Source: Pegea sp. RAD2-039
Lineage: Eukaryota; Chordata; Thaliacea; Salpida; Salpidae
Reading direction: 5' to 3'
Length of the DNA stretch: 64,000 nt
Assembly: GCA_034620365.1 (NCBI GenBank)
Contig: JAQGEQ010000192.1
Coordinates: 677,001 to 741,000 of the forward strand
The translations under genes and the position numbers were made by a program. This document shows positions 36,576 through 47,104 of this stretch, piece by piece. The notes under the pieces were generated by a model. That model was not told the origin of the DNA. It did not search any database and saw only the letters and a list, made by a program, of their open reading frames with translations. The stretch's first letter is position 1; every line of letters starts with the position of its first letter.

Positions 36576-37203
36576 TCATTCTGCTTTTGATTCTTCTTTA
36601 AAAGTCGGTTGTTTGTCTGGTGTAGGAGTTTGTTTGTGCATCCGGTTCTTTAGCTCTTCCGACGGTTCTTCCGGTGTTTCACTAACTGGTTTCTGTGTTG
36701 ATGACTTTTTATTTTTTTTCATAAACATTTTTTCATAAGCATCTTTATCGCGCGCGATCTGATCCCCAAGATCACAATTTCCTCCGATACAAGGCATCTT
36801 GAAGTTTTTCGGAACAACAAAACTTTTAAACTTTGATAAAGTCTCTAATAATTTTTCTTCTAAACTTTTGTCTTTTGATTTATCTTTTATCTTCTTCAAA
36901 AGCTCAGGACTCAGCGTCAACTTCGGTTTTTCTTTCTTCTTTTCTATCGGAGTTTTTATTTCTATTTCAAATCCCAGTAAATTTCGAAGCCATTTTGGGG
37001 CACATTTCAAATCACTGCAATAAATTCAAAACGAAAAAAGGTTAATAAAAATTAAATTCACAAAAAAATCTACATCTGAAAAAATCTTCACAAAATCTCA
37101 AGACTCACCCGACATCACCGAAATTTTTGATATAATGAAAAATTGTGGATTGAACATCTGATTGATGAATAACCACAGCGGCTAATAAAATAGTGACAGC
37201 CAT
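36576..37203 (-). CDS. Small secreted lysine/glutamate-rich protein, unknown family
   Basis: Two exons, 37203-37109 and 37014-36576, join in phase to give 177 residues. The first exon encodes a likely signal peptide (MAVTILLAAVVIHQSDVQS) and the start of the mature chain (TIFHYIKNFGDVG). The second begins DLKCAPKWLRNLLGFEIEI, continues with a Lys-rich charged segment, then a compact motif KMPCIGGNCDLGDQIARDKD, and ends with a polar Pro/Thr/Glu-rich tail (HKQTPTPDKQPTF). Only three cysteines are visible, so a classical disulfide-rich toxin or hormone fold is not indicated. I do not recognise the family. The signal peptide, the clean splice junction and the long frame in an AT-rich setting support a real gene. 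Confidence 0.6.
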
Positions 37204-37420
37204 TTTTACAACATTAACAAATAAACAGATTTGAAAAACATTTTTTCAATATATATCAATACTTCGAATAGAAGCACTTAAACATCACTAAATAAACAAT
37301 TGATGTTTTCAAATATACCTCTTAATATTGAGCAGTTCATTGTTTTAATGAAAGTTTTGTTTGTATTGTCCAATAGTAGCCACGTGGCAATTGCCAACCT
37401 ACCTACGTGGCGAATTTCAA

Positions 37421-38150
37421 ATCAGAACTAATCATAACATGAGAAAAGTTTTCGAATAGTTATTCGTAATTGATGAAACATATTCGCTTATTTCATATAT
37501 TGATATGTTTTGAAAACAATTTCCTAGTTAGTAATAAACAAGTCTGATTCACTGCGATTTAAAAGAAGAATAAGAAAGTATCATCTACAAATTTTCTTAA
37601 AATATTCAGCATCTTGCTTCTGCTAAAGTTAAGATACAAATCTTGTGTTTGCAGAAGGTACAAAAATAACGAATAGAAAGACAAAGTAGCGATGAGTACA
37701 AAATTTAATTGTAGAATAATGTAAAAAAATATAAAACTTAAAAATATTTAAAGTTTTGTTAATAAATTTGTGTTTAAACAATTAATCAGAACTAATCATA
37801 ACATGAGAAAAGTTTTCGAATAGTTATTCGTAATTGATGAAACATATTCGCTTATTTCATATATTGATATGTTTTGAAAACAATTTCCTAGTTAGTAATA
37901 AACAAGTCTGATTCACTGCGATTTAAAAGAAGAATAAGAAAGTATCATCTACAAATTTTCTTAAAATATTCAGCATCTTGCTTCTGCTAAAGTTAAGATA
38001 CAAATCTTGTGTTTGCAGAAGGTATAAAAATAACGAATAAAAAGACAAAGTAGCGATGAGTACAAAATTTAATTGTAGAATAATGTAAAAAAATATAAAA
38101 CTTAAAAATACTTAAAGTTTTGTTAATAAATTTGTGTTTAAACAATTAAT
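37421..38150. repeat. 364-base tandem duplication (two copies)
   Basis: The block 37421-37784 is repeated directly as 37785-38150, starting atcagaactaatcataacat. The copies differ at only a few positions (for example ggtacaaa versus ggtataaa and gaatagaaag versus gaataaaaag), so the duplication is recent. No coding frame runs through it. It ends about 30 bases before the first tRNA gene. Confidence 0.95.
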
Positions 38151-38180
38151 AAATAAAATAAACTTAAAGGCCTTCAGACC

Positions 38181-38253
38181 GGCCGCGTGGCCTAATGGAT
38201 ATGGCGTCCGACTTCGAATCGGAAGATTGTGGGTTCGATCCCCATCGTGGTCG
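38181..38253 (+). tRNA. tRNA-Arg (anticodon TCG), copy 1
   Basis: 73 bases fold as a full cloverleaf. A 7-bp acceptor stem pairs ggccgcg with cgtggtc (two G-T pairs). The D arm is gcctaatggatatggc. The anticodon arm is tccgacttcgaatcgga with loop cttcgaa, so the anticodon is TCG. The T arm contains ggttcgatcccc. There is no intron and no encoded CCA, as expected in eukaryotes. A T-run at 38255-38263 ends the RNA polymerase III transcript. Confidence 0.96.
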
Positions 38254-38254
38254 C

Positions 38255-38263
38255 TTTTTTTTT
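38255..38263 (+). terminator. Pol III oligo-T terminator of tRNA copy 1
   Basis: A run of nine T directly after the tRNA and a single C matches the standard RNA polymerase III stop signal. Confidence 0.85.
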
Positions 38264-38619
38264 ATTTAGTAAAATTATTTTTGATTTTATCAAACACAAT
38301 TTAAAAAAATATCTTTGCTTCTTATGAAATTATTTTAAATTGAATTATGTTAAATATCAAAAGTTTTTTAATTAAAGAAAAATTTTTTAAACTATTTCCA
38401 CTTTCTACAATTAATTAAAAAACTAAATATTTATTTTTACGCAAAATCTGTTTGGAATAAATTTACACAAAAACTAAACTATAAGATATCACAATAAAAC
38501 TTTTAAATATTTCTTACAAAAAATTTCTTAATTTTAAGCAGAATGAAAACATTTCAAAAGTAAATAATTTATTTAAAATATATAAATATAAATTAAATAA
38601 ATTTCTTGGAAAATATAGC

Positions 38620-38692
38620 GGCCGCGTGGCCTAATGGATATGGCGTCCGACTTCGAATCGGAAGATTGTGGGTTCGATCCCCATCGTGGTCG
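38620..38692 (+). tRNA. tRNA-Arg (anticodon TCG), copy 2
   Basis: The 73 bases are identical to the copy at 38181-38253, including acceptor, D, anticodon (cttcgaa loop) and T arms. Flanking sequence differs apart from the immediate T-run, so this copy did not arise with a long flanking block. Confidence 0.96.
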
Positions 38693-38693
38693 C

Positions 38694-38699
38694 TTTTTT
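38694..38699 (+). terminator. Pol III oligo-T terminator of tRNA copy 2
   Basis: Six T directly downstream of the tRNA, after one C, as in copy 1. Confidence 0.8.
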
Positions 38700-39844
38700 G
38701 ACTCTAAGTAGTGCTTATAGAGAGAGTTTGACCCTGCTGCTTGGGCAACAACTGGATCTCCGTAATTTTTGCTCTAAGTGGGAAGCAGGAGTTAAAAATT
38801 TTCAAATTTTTTGATAAAAGTTGGCAAACTTGAAATTTTTAATGAAAATTTTCTGCAATTTTTCAATAATTATTAAAGTTTTTAAACTACTAAAAAGCTT
38901 TATTTACAAAACAATATTTTTCACATAATTTTTAGAAAAGGGTAATTCCCTTATACGAGAAAAACAACTTTTACGATATTGACTTCATTTAGTAATTAGT
39001 TAACAACCAACATTCCTCACTTGACCTCAACAATTAGATCAGTCATATGTTCCTATTTCTACATTTTGTTTTCCAAATTGATCTCTTATCTTTAGGATTT
39101 GTATTTATTCGTTGTTTTCCAGTAAAGTTGTTTTGATAAACAAGTTATTTGATAAATACGAAGTTTAAATTAGCTTTTTTATGATTTAGTGACAAATTTT
39201 TTACTTTAAATTTCAGAAATATTCTATTTAAATATTTTCTATTTCTATCTCTTTAATTTTTAATCTAAATTTTTGTTCAGATTTATGAAAAAATTTGTTT
39301 TTATTAAATCAGTATTTTTCATTTATTTCAGTTTAATAGTTTCTTTTATTTGTAAAATGATTTAATCTGCTTTTAGTAAAATGTTTAACAAAAGATAAAT
39401 CATTTTCTAAAAATGTTAATTTATTTATTTTTTAAATATATATTTTATAAAGAATTTTATTAATGTGGTTTTTGTCATCATTTTGTGTAAACTTTTATTA
39501 TTAAATAGCTAATTTGTTTTTAGGATAGTAAACTCATTAAAGAAAGTTATTTGTTTTCAAAAAATATTTTTTATTATTAAATTTTTATTATTTTAATAAA
39601 TTATATCTTTATAAAAATTATATTTTTTGAAAATATAATGATTATATGATTATATTTTTCTAATTTTTTACATTTTAAATGTTGTTAAATACTTTTAGAA
39701 ATAGATCATTAAAGCTTTAAACTTTTTTATTTGCATTTCCTCTGAGCTTTTAACATTTAATTAAGTTTTTAATGATAAGAATTTTCTGATCTATTTTTAG
39801 ATAAATGTTTAAAAAAGATTTTAGTTTCCTGCTCTTATATAAGC
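38700..39844. other. AT-rich DNA upstream of the phospholipase gene
   Basis: A short GC-richer piece (about 38700-38800) follows the second tRNA but has no recognisable RNA or coding content. The remainder is AT-rich with no feature, and should include the phospholipase promoter. Confidence 0.5.
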
Positions 39845-42150
39845 ATGTATTTTCGAAAACAAAAAACAGAAAGTATGAAACAATTTCTTCAAAATACTTC
39901 TAAAAGATTTTCACAAAAAATTAATCCGGAGAAAACTACATCTTCATCAAATTCTTTAAAAATGTCCTCTAACATACATCAACCAGCAAACAGTTTTTCA
40001 TCAACCAATCAAATTACAGAATCAATAGTCGCGAGTCATGATTATCCTCAGTATAGTTATGAAAAGGATCCAATCCTAGAATCTTTGGAAGATCAAGTAA
40101 ATAAAGATTCAGAAGACATTCATGAAAGAGCTGGTTTTTCACCGCTGGGTAATGTGACTTTCAAAAAGATTTATTTAAAAAAGAAAATAAAAGAAGAAAA
40201 AGAAGAAATTAAACCAAAAAAAAGTTCTCAATATGATGAGTTGTTATCACTACAACATCTCCAAGAGATTGAGAACTCCACAAATGATGAGAAGATGTAC
40301 TCCTTGTTGAAGAGCTTTATAGATACTCCCTTGAACAGTTTTGTCAGCATTTATGGGTCTGTCAAACCCCAGTTTCCATCATCTGATGTAGTTAAGGATC
40401 AGAAGAAGTCTTTTCAACTTGACACTGCTGGAGTCTGAGATGTGAAAAGTAGTCAGTAAGAAAGAGAATCTTGAAGTCGAGCGTGAGTTGGGAAAATTTG
40501 AATCTTTCATTGTTTTTAGTAAGAAACCAACAAATATTCTACATCGAGTTGATGTAAACATGAGAGCATCCACAGATGATCTAAGAGATAAAAACATCAT
40601 CAGTCTCAAAGATCACCTACTTCACTTCCCTTCAACCCGCATCACAGCTTTCAAGGTCGGATTTCAACGGACTCTTTCCGAATTCAATTCTGACTCTTTT
40701 CACAGCAAGACGCGATTGGTGAATTGTTGGATCTCAAGGAGAGTGTGGATGCAGAGAACACGAGAAAAGCTTTAAAGATGACTCTAGCGATGTTGGGACA
40801 TGTTGATATCCCTACAAATAGAGGATTACGGATTCTGTCACTAGATGGCGGAGGATGCAGGTGAGCAGTCTGATGTCTTTCAATTTGATCTTCTAACTCT
40901 CTTCTTTTAGAGGAGCAGTCTCAGTTGAGATCTTGGATGAATTGACGAAGTTATGCGGCCAGCCAGTTCACAAATTATTTGATTATATCTGTGGAGTCAG
41001 TACTGGGGCACTTCTTACTTTCCTTCTCGCTATTAAGAAGTATGAGATTGCTGAAATTGTTCCTTTGTATCGGTAAGAGATCTTCTAGCATCCACACAAA
41101 CCCATGACTTCATTCACAGTAATTTTGGGAGCAAAATCTTCCAAAGGAGTCGTTTAGGTGGAATGGGGAACCTTTTTATGACCCATGCGTACTACAATAC
41201 TGATAATTACAATCAAATCCTCAAACAGATCCTTGGTGAGAATGATCTTTTATGATCTTCACAATAATCTGATCTCTGATTGGTTGAAGGTGATGAGTTA
41301 CTGATCCAATCAACAACTGATGATGACACTCCGAAGTGCTCCGCAGTCTCCGCTCTCGTGAACAGGATCAACGCAAAGCCCTTCATCTGGAGGAACTACA
41401 GGTAAATGATCCTTCAAATCCAAGGACTTGATATTCATCTTTGTTTAAAGTATTGTACCTGGGACTCGGTACAGTCATTGGCCTGGAACATGCCGGGCTT
41501 CTCTTTGGGAAGCAGCCAGGGCATCTTCTGCCGCCCCGGGATACTTTGAAGAGTTTATAAGAGGAGGAGACATCCATCAAGTGAGTCCCTGCATCCAAAT
41601 CTCGCAGAAGATCATTTTGTGTCTTTAGGATGGAGCGATGTTTAGTAACAACCCGACTGGCATTGCGTTGAACCAAAGCAAACTTTTGTGGCCCTCTGTC
41701 CCAATACAATGTGTGGTTTCTGTGGGCTCGGGTCGGTACGAGCCCTCTGTTGGTCCAACTGTGGACCAATTGACATTAAGAGAAAAGTTTATGAAAGTTG
41801 TCGATGGAGCTACAAACGTGTCAGGTCTGATTATAGTTGTCCTAGGACATTTTCTAACTTCTATACTGTTTTAAGGGGTCCATTCGTTGGTGTACGACTT
41901 GCTGCCCAGGGGAAGGTACTATCGATTTGATCCTTACATCAAAGGTTTGAAATTGATGAGATTCTTCTCGAAGCGGTCGTCACGCTTGATTGATTTCACA
42001 GAACCACTAATGATTGATGATTATGAAGCTTATAAGTTGGATATGTTGGTTGAAGATGCTAGAAATTACATCGAGACGAATGAACTGAAATTTCAAGCTT
42101 GTGCAAATTGTTTGATGGAAATTAGTGATGAAGATCAAACAGATGTTTAA
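39845..42150 (+). CDS. PNPLA8: Calcium-independent phospholipase A2, patatin-like (PNPLA8/iPLA2-gamma type)
   Basis: The 5' exon starts at ATG 39845 and runs to about 40380-40430; its donor is not settled. The other exons connect in phase: 40520-40655, 40706-40860, 40911-41072, 41120-41235, 41290-41401, 41451-41580, 41629-41824 and 41876-42150. The patatin domain shows the oxyanion-hole motif DGGGCRG, the nucleophile elbow GVSTG (catalytic Ser) and the catalytic Asp in DGA, with SSAAPGYF between them, as in PNPLA8. Upstream of the domain, an armadillo-like helical stretch (HRVDVNMRASTDDLRDKN, LKMTLAMLGHVD) is also typical. The N-terminal ~190 residues are polar and Ser/Lys-rich. The family hydrolyses membrane glycerophospholipids, in mammals at mitochondria and peroxisomes. 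No ankyrin repeats are seen, which argues against PLA2G6. AATAAA lies near 42210. A 20-base minisatellite follows directly. Confidence 0.9.
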
Positions 42151-42269
42151 ATCTTAACTGCCTTTTTGCTTTAATACGTAAGATGCTACAACTTGCTTCA
42201 TTTGCTGATGAATAAAATCCCAAAAACCTTTTAGATCGTAGTTTGTTGTGTTAGTTTAGCTTTCAGCTG

Positions 42270-44200
42270 ACTGGTGAACATATTTGTCGGTAGCTAGCTT
42301 GAGTTGTCGGTAGCTAGCTTCAGTTGTTGGTAGCTAGCTTCAGTTGTTGGTAGCTAGCTTGAGTTGTTGGTAGCTAGCTTGAGTTGTTGGTAGCTAGCTT
42401 CATTTGTTGGTAGCTAGCTTCATTTGTTGGTAGCTAGCTTGAGTTGTTGGTAGATAGCTTGAGTTGTTGGTAGCTAGCTTGAGTTGTTGGTAGCTAGCTT
42501 CAGTTGTCGGTAGCTAGCTTCAGTTGTTGGTAGCTAGCTTCAGTTGTTGGTAGCTAGCTTCAGTTGTCGGTAGCTAGCTTCAGTTGTTGGTAGCTAGCTT
42601 CAGTTGTTGGTAGCTAGCTTCAGTTGTTGGTAGCTAGCTTCAGTTGTTGGTAGCTAGCTTCAGTTGTTGGTAGCTAGCTTCAGTTGTCGGTAGCTAGCTT
42701 GAGTTGTTGGTAGCTAGCTTCAGTTGTTGGTAGCTAGCTTCAGTTGTCGGTAGCTAGCTTCAGTTGTTGGTAGCTAGCTTCAGTTGGTAGCTAGCTTCAT
42801 TTGTTGGTAGCTAGCTTCAGTTGTTGGTAGCTAGCTTCAGTTGTTGGTAGCTAGCTTCAGTTGTTGGTAGCTAGCTTCAGTTGTTGGTAGCTAGCTTCAG
42901 TTGTTGGTAGCTAGCTTCTAGCTTGTTGTTGGTAGCTAGCTTGAGTTGTCGGTAGCTAGCTTCAGTTGTTGGTAGCTAGCTTCAGTTGTTGGTAGCTAGC
43001 TTGAGTTGTTGGTAGCTAGCTTGTTGTCGGTAGCTTGTTGTTGGTAGCTAGCTTCAGTTGTTGGTAGCTAGCTTCATTTGTTGGTAGCTAGCTTCAGTTG
43101 TTGGTAGCTAGCTTGAGTTGTTGGTAGCTAGCTTCAGTTGTGTTAGCTTCAGTTGTTGGTAGCTAGCTTCAGTTGTTGGTAGCTAGCTTCAGTTGTTGGT
43201 AGCTAGCTTCAGTTGTTGGTAGCTAGCTTGTTGTTGGTAGCTAGCTTGAGTTGTTGGTAGCTAGCTTCAGTGTTGGTAGCTAGCTTCAGTTGTTAGCTAG
43301 CTTCAGTTGTTGGTAGCTAGCTAGCTGAGTTGTTGGTAGCTAGCTTCAGCTTTGTTGGTAGCTAGCTTCAGTTGTTGGTAGCTAGCTTCAGTTGTCGGTA
43401 GCTAGCTTCAGTTGTTGGTAGCTAGCTTGAGTTGTTGGTAGCTAGCTTCAGTTGTTGGTAGCTAGCTTGAGTTGTTGGTAGCTAGCTTCAGTTGTTGGTA
43501 GCTAGCTTCAGTTGTTGGTAGCTAGCTTCTAGCTTCAGTTGTTGGTAGCTAGCTTCAGTTGTTGGTAGCTAGCTTCAGTTGTTGGTAGCTAGATTCATTT
43601 GTTGGTAGCTAGCTTCAGTTGTTGGTAGCTAGCTTGAGTTGTTGGTAGCTAGCTTCAGTTGTTGGTAGCTAGCTTCATTTGTTGGTAGCTAGCTTCATTT
43701 GTTGGTAGCTAGCTTCATTTGTTGGTAGCTAGCTTCATTTGTTGGTAGCTAGCTTCAGTTGTTGGTAGCTAGCTTGAGTTGTTGGTAGCTAGCTTCAGTT
43801 GTTGGTAGCTAGCTTGAGTTGTTGGTAGCTAGCTTGAGTTGTTGGTAGCTAGCTTGAGTTGTTGGTAGCTAGCTTGAGTTGTTGGTAGCTAGCTTGAGTT
43901 GTTGGTAGCTAGCTTCAGTTGTTGGTAGCTAGCTTCAGTTGTTGGTAGCTAGCTTCAGCTGTTGGTAGCTAGCTTCAGTTGTTGGTAGCTAGCTTCAGTT
44001 GTTGGTAGCTAGCTTCAGTTGTTGGTAGCTAGCTTCATTTGATGGTAGCTAGCTTCAGTTGTTGGTAGCTAGCTTCAGTTGTTGGTAGCTAGCTTGAGTT
44101 GTTGGTAGCTAGCTTCAGTTGTTGGTAGCTAGCTTCAGTTGTTGGTAGCTAGCTTGAGTTGTTGGTAGCTAGCTTGAGTTGTTGGTAGCTAGCTTCAGTT
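42270..44200. repeat. 20-base TAGCTAGC minisatellite
   Basis: About 95 copies of ttggtagctagcttcagttg, with common variants gagttg and catttg and a few deletions (for example near 42784 and 43141). The unit contains the 8-base palindrome GCTAGC/TAGCTA. The array starts about 120 bases after the phospholipase stop and ends abruptly at aagtaattgag near 44200. It is intergenic, between two genes transcribed in the same direction. Confidence 0.97.
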
Positions 44201-44920
44201 GTAAAGTAATTGAGTATGGAAGCAAAGATATTCTATTTACAGAAGCAATTAGGTTTAAAGTCTTCAATATTATTGATCTAAATATCAAATAGATGAAATC
44301 AATAATACTGCCTCTGAAAACACCAATAAAAACCCCAAGAAAACTTGAAAGTGAAAAATCAGAGTCATCTCTAAGAATTTACTAAAAGTTAATAAATTAC
44401 TTGAAGGTTAACGAGATGTGGAGCTGAAACAAGTCCTTCTGAATATAGATCATAGATTATTTACTGAGGAACGTAGCTAGTGGTAGAAACAGGTCGGTTA
44501 CTGATCACTAGAAGATCTTTGAAAATATATATTTAGAAAGTAGCTGAAAGAAAAGATGTCACTTCAACCTCTTACACTTTTTCAACTTTAGACTTTATTT
44601 ATCAAAAGATAAATGAGATCAAATAGAGATTTTATCGGAGTTTTAGGACTCGATTAGGAAAAATAAGTCGTCGATTCAAGTCCGGTTGTTATTTAGGGAG
44701 ATTTTTGAAAACTTTTTATTCAAGAAGCTTTTTGATTTATTCGATGAAAAAAATCAACAAATATTTCTCGTTGAAATTTGTAAAAAAAATTCATTCATAA
44801 AAAAATTTGAAAAAAGAAATTTCAGAAAAAGAAGTTAATTGAAGAAAATCAATAAATCAACTTCAAACTCAAGTAGCTCTTTATTGAAATGATCAAAATA
44901 TTTTTCAATCCAATTAAAAG
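44201..44920. other. Region upstream of the BTB gene
   Basis: Moderately AT-rich, with no repeat or coding frame. It presumably contains the promoter and 5' UTR of the BTB gene. Confidence 0.5.
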
Positions 44921-46216
44921 ATGACAACATCAACAGAAGATAGTCTTTCATCTGTAGCTCCTGAAATTACTCGAAAAGTCTTTAGAATTCCGAATAACTC
45001 CGAATCTATTTTGAAGGTCGTTTTTTTAGTCACGTGATCAGATTTTTGTTGAAATTAATTTTTCAGATTTTGAATGAACAGCGATTAAGAAATCGAAGTT
45101 TTTGTGACGTCACCATCCTAGTAGAACACGAGCGCTTCTGGGCACATAAATGTGTCCTGGCTGCTTCGAGTCCTTACTTTGATTCATTGCTAGCAAGAGA
45201 TAATGATGGCATCTTCCTAAGACACATCAAATCTTCCAGTTTCAGAGCAATCCTAGATTTTATTTATACATCCAAGATTTCTTTGGACTCCGAAAGTCTT
45301 CAGGACGTCCTAAGAACCGCCAAGTTCCTTCAAATCAAAAATGTCGTCTCGATCTGCTGCAGGTAAAATTGGGGCACTTTTTTTCGGGGCGTTTGCTCCT
45401 AAGCAAGATTTTTTTGCAGATTTTTAGAAGAACAAATCCGAAAAATGGAAGAACAAATTGGACGTCGCGATTGGAGACGCGATCGTCGTCATGACAACGA
45501 TGATTCCGATCATTTATTATCTCTTAACGCGGACTTGCTTCGATCAGGAGCGGGAAATCCCCCAAAAGCGCCCCACGTCATCTACGACCCAATTTCTGGG
45601 TCCTTATCACAACATCGTCATCGTCACCAACCACCAGCAGCGCGAAAAACCAAAGCGCCAAAAAAAAACCAAAAACAACCAAAAGTAGCAACAAGTCACG
45701 TGGCAACCAAACAAACGCTTCCCGAGTTGACGAATGACGTCACAACGCGACATCGAAACTTCTCGAAGCAACAACGAGATTGTGTGAGTGAAACTCATTC
45801 TATAAAAATCTTGTATCTCGATTCCCATCAACATCCGGAACCCCCGACGCCTCCAACGACCCAGACACGCCCTCAAGCAGTCACTATCTCAACTTCAACG
45901 CGATCTATTGTCAACAACCGACTGCTGTGATAGGTGATGACGTCATCAGCGCGTTTGTGACGTCATCACAACAATCGATTTTTTCGGAGAATTTCTGCTT
46001 GTTTAAAAAGATGAAAATTCGAAAATCACCGCCGCCGCCGCCGATGACGTCATCACCGCTTACGAGAAGTGATTGGAACGCCATCTGGTGGTGGTGGAAG
46101 GTTAGTTCGAAGTTTTCCGATTTTTAAATAAGAAGAAATTCTTCGAAAATTTTTCAAATTTTTTTTTGAAATTTTTTGTTTTTTGACAGAAAAAAATGAG
46201 AAGCAGAAGACTCTGA
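44921..46216 (+). CDS. BTB/POZ domain protein with basic, Pro-rich tail
   Basis: Exons 44921-45016, 45067-45362 and 45420-45926 are secure. The protein probably continues through 45950-46100 and 46190-46216 (about 358 residues). If instead exon 3 is read through, it stops at 45930 (300 residues). The BTB domain covers about residues 33-130: ILNEQRLRNRSFCDVTILVE, then FWAHKCVLAASSPYFDSLL, then FRAILDFIYTSKISL and VLRTAKFLQIKNVV. This is the dimerisation fold of BTB-zinc-finger and Kelch-type proteins. What follows is charged and disordered (EEQIGRRDWRRDRRH, KAPKKNQKQPK, PEPPTPPTTQ). No zinc fingers or Kelch repeats are seen, so the partner-binding half is unusual or lies in exons I did not find. 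The proposed last exons contain KSPPPPP and WNAIWWWWK. AATAAA occurs at about 46743. The gene converges with neurofibromin. Confidence 0.78.
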
Positions 46217-46665
46217 TCTGTGGATGCTGCTGAGGAGGAAGACTCTGATCTGTGGATGCTGCTGAAGAGGAAGACTCTGATCTGTGGATGCTGCTGAAGA
46301 GGAAGACTCTGATCTGTGGATGCTGCTGAAGAGGAAGACTCTGATCTGTGGATGCTGCTGAAGAAGAAGACTCTGATCTGTGGATGTTGCTGAAGACTCT
46401 GATCTCTGATCTGTGGATGCTGCTGAAGAGGAAGACTCTGATCTGTGGATGTTGCTGAAGAGGAAGACTCTGATCTGTGGATGCTGCTGAGGAGGAAGAC
46501 TCTGATCTCTGATCTGTGGATGCTGCTGAAGAGGAAGACTCTGATCTGTGGATGCTGCTGAAGAGGAAGACTCTGATCTGTGGATGTTGCTGAAGACTCT
46601 GATCTCTGATCTGTGGATGCTGCTGAAGAGGAAGACTCTGATCTTTGGATGTTGCTGAAGATGAT
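46196..46665. repeat. 32-base minisatellite at the 3' end of the BTB gene
   Basis: About 15 copies of a unit built from gaagactctgatctgtggat followed by gctgctgaagag, with some shortened copies. The proposed last BTB codons (RSRRL and stop) lie in the first repeat unit, so the array would form the 3' UTR. Confidence 0.95.
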
Positions 46666-47104
46666 CTCTAGATGTCGGATGTTTTGATATTTTTTTTATT
46701 CTTACTCGCTTTCAAACTTTGTAAATTAAATGATTTTTTTTCAATAAAATTCAAACTTGTGTAAAATGTGAAGAAAAAACAGTAAAAAGGGAAATTCCCA
46801 GAAAAGAAAGTTTCTTAAAAGGGGATTTCCCAGAATTATTAGAATGCAAATGAATCAGCTAAAAAGCTGCAGAATAAAAACCGGTAAAAATTAAAAATCT
46901 TTTTTCATTATTAAAAACATATTTTGATCGACAAATAATGACTTCATCAACGCAATTTGATGACATCGAGATTGTTCGCGCAGAAGTGAAAACGACCATT
47001 TTAGACAGTTGATTAAATTGTCTGATTTGGCGGCAACTTGATTGTGAGCTTCGGACCTCTATTCCGGAAGTTCTTTGACTTTTGATCTTTTGACTCAGAT
47101 GCTT
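46666..47104. other. Overlap of convergent BTB and neurofibromin 3' ends
   Basis: Contains a plus-strand AATAAA at 46743-46748 and a minus-strand AATAAA candidate (TTTATT, 46695-46700), so the two transcripts may overlap at their ends. Two kappaB-like sites occur at 46789-46799 and 46821-46831. No coding sequence is evident. Confidence 0.5.
46789..46831. promoter_or_regulatory. Pair of kappaB-like sites
   Basis: gggaaattccc (46789-46799) and ggggatttccc (46821-46831) both match the Rel/NF-kappaB consensus GGGRNNYYCC. They lie 22 bases apart between two convergent genes. Binding is not shown by sequence alone, and the position at gene 3' ends is unusual for a promoter element. Confidence 0.3.

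Noticed and set aside
41383-41769. 128-codon minus-strand frame across the phospholipase
   Set aside because: Antisense to conserved patatin exons (SSAAPGYF, DGA) and spans two of their introns, so it is a shadow.
42270-44200. CRISPR-like appearance of regular repeats
   Set aside because: The units are directly adjacent with no unique spacers, and the context is an intron-containing animal genome. It is a minisatellite.
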